Shown: in pieces, positions 6,027 through 6,212 of the stretch
Numbering within the stretch: the first letter of the stretch is position 1
Layout of the letters: every line of letters begins with the position of its first letter
Source of the DNA: Gammaproteobacteria bacterium
GTDB lineage: Bacteria; Pseudomonadota; Gammaproteobacteria; UBA4575
Reading direction: 5' to 3'
Assembly (NCBI GenBank): GCA_027297825.1
Contig: JAPUHH010000045.1
Coordinates: 1-6,212 of the forward strand
DNA length: 6,212 bases
Translations under genes and position numbers: made by a program
Notes under the pieces: generated by a model
Database searches by the model: none
Told to the model about the DNA's origin: nothing
Seen by the model: the letters and a program-made list of their open reading frames with translations, nothing else

Positions 6027-6180
6027 GCGACCGCCATGGACGATGTGCAGGATGCACAAGTGTAGCGGGAGGCAAGGATGCCGGGAGCGACCGGCGGAAG
6101 TACAGAAATTGCATCGTTACATGGATGTAAATTATTAGAGCAACGCAGGAGCTGTTGTCGAGGAGCAAATTTCTGCCTGA
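6027..6180. repeat. Cluster of GGA-loop hairpins, possible dispersed structured repeat
   Basis: After ubiI there is no credible gene. Instead there are four small hairpins with GGA in the loop on the plus strand: TGTGCA-GGA-TGCACA (6044-6058), GGCA-AGGA-TGCC (6071-6082), TTACA-TGGA-TGTAA (6117-6130) and CAACGC-AGGA-GC(T)GTTG (6141-6157). They group in two pairs. The first pair is enclosed by CCGCC/GGCGG (6031-6035 with 6093-6097). The second is enclosed by CAGAAATTGC/GCAAATTTCTG (6103-6112 with 6165-6175, one bulge). GCGACCG occurs twice, 60 bases apart (6027 and 6087). This looks like a degenerate member of the palindromic intergenic repeat elements of gammaproteobacteria; copy number cannot be judged from one window. 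A CsrA/RsmA-binding RNA is an alternative reading. Confidence 0.5.
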
Positions 6181-6191
6181 TGAATTCATAT

Positions 6192-6206
6192 ACTTCGGCA
6201 AGAAGT
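6192..6206. repeat. Small hairpin near the right edge
   Basis: ACTTC (6192-6196) and GAAGT (6202-6206) form a perfect 5-bp stem with a GGCAA loop. No T-run follows before the window ends six bases later, so a terminator cannot be claimed. It may close the structured region to its left. Confidence 0.3.
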
Positions 6207-6212
6207 GAACGC

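Noticed and set aside
5998..6201. 67-residue minus-strand reading frame over the hairpin region
   Set aside because: It lies across palindromic sequence, has no Shine-Dalgarno, no recognisable domain and low-complexity composition; it is best seen as a chance frame through the repeat.

Overview
The window looks like an ordinary chromosomal segment of a gammaproteobacterium of moderate-to-low GC. The coding part is roughly in the mid-40s % GC by eye, and the left edge falls to about 20%. The gene set and order (zapA plus a ZapB-like coiled-coil gene on one strand; a YgfB/UPF0149 gene, pepP, ubiH and ubiI on the other; a 6S RNA gene just downstream of zapA) is the classic ssrS/zapA/ygfB/pepP/ubiH/ubiI neighbourhood known from Escherichia coli and Pseudomonas. 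The exact lineage cannot be fixed from sequence alone. A low-GC group such as Legionellales is possible, but that is a guess.

Layout: positions 1-245 are a very AT-rich spacer with no gene, only small palindromes. A minus-strand block follows: an EVE-domain protein (246-698), then the 6S RNA gene (about 761-950), then zapA (977-1291) overlapping a ZapB-like TIGR02449-type gene (1288-1521) by 4 bases. All read leftward, so transcription runs ZapB-like -> zapA -> 6S RNA -> EVE. A divergent intergenic region (1522-1669) carries a near-consensus sigma-70 promoter for the leftward block and an extended -10 element almost touching the start of the rightward block. The rightward block is UPF0149/ygfB (1670-2215), pepP (2244-3554), ubiH (3569-4804) and ubiI (from 4797 or nearby to 6005). 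It is tightly packed and probably one operon. The last 200 bases hold a stem-loop over the ubiI stop codon, followed by a cluster of hairpins with GGA in their loops.

Functionally, the left block serves Z-ring assembly (ZapA and a coiled-coil partner) and RNA polymerase control (6S RNA). The right block combines a small regulator-like protein, proline-specific peptide turnover, and two related flavin hydroxylases of ubiquinone synthesis. ygfA (5-formyltetrahydrofolate cyclo-ligase), which normally follows 6S RNA, is absent here, and the EVE gene follows directly.

The least ordinary part is the GGA-loop hairpin cluster at 6031-6175. It may be a dispersed structured repeat or, more speculatively, a CsrA/RsmA-binding RNA element. 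The rest is conserved housekeeping sequence.
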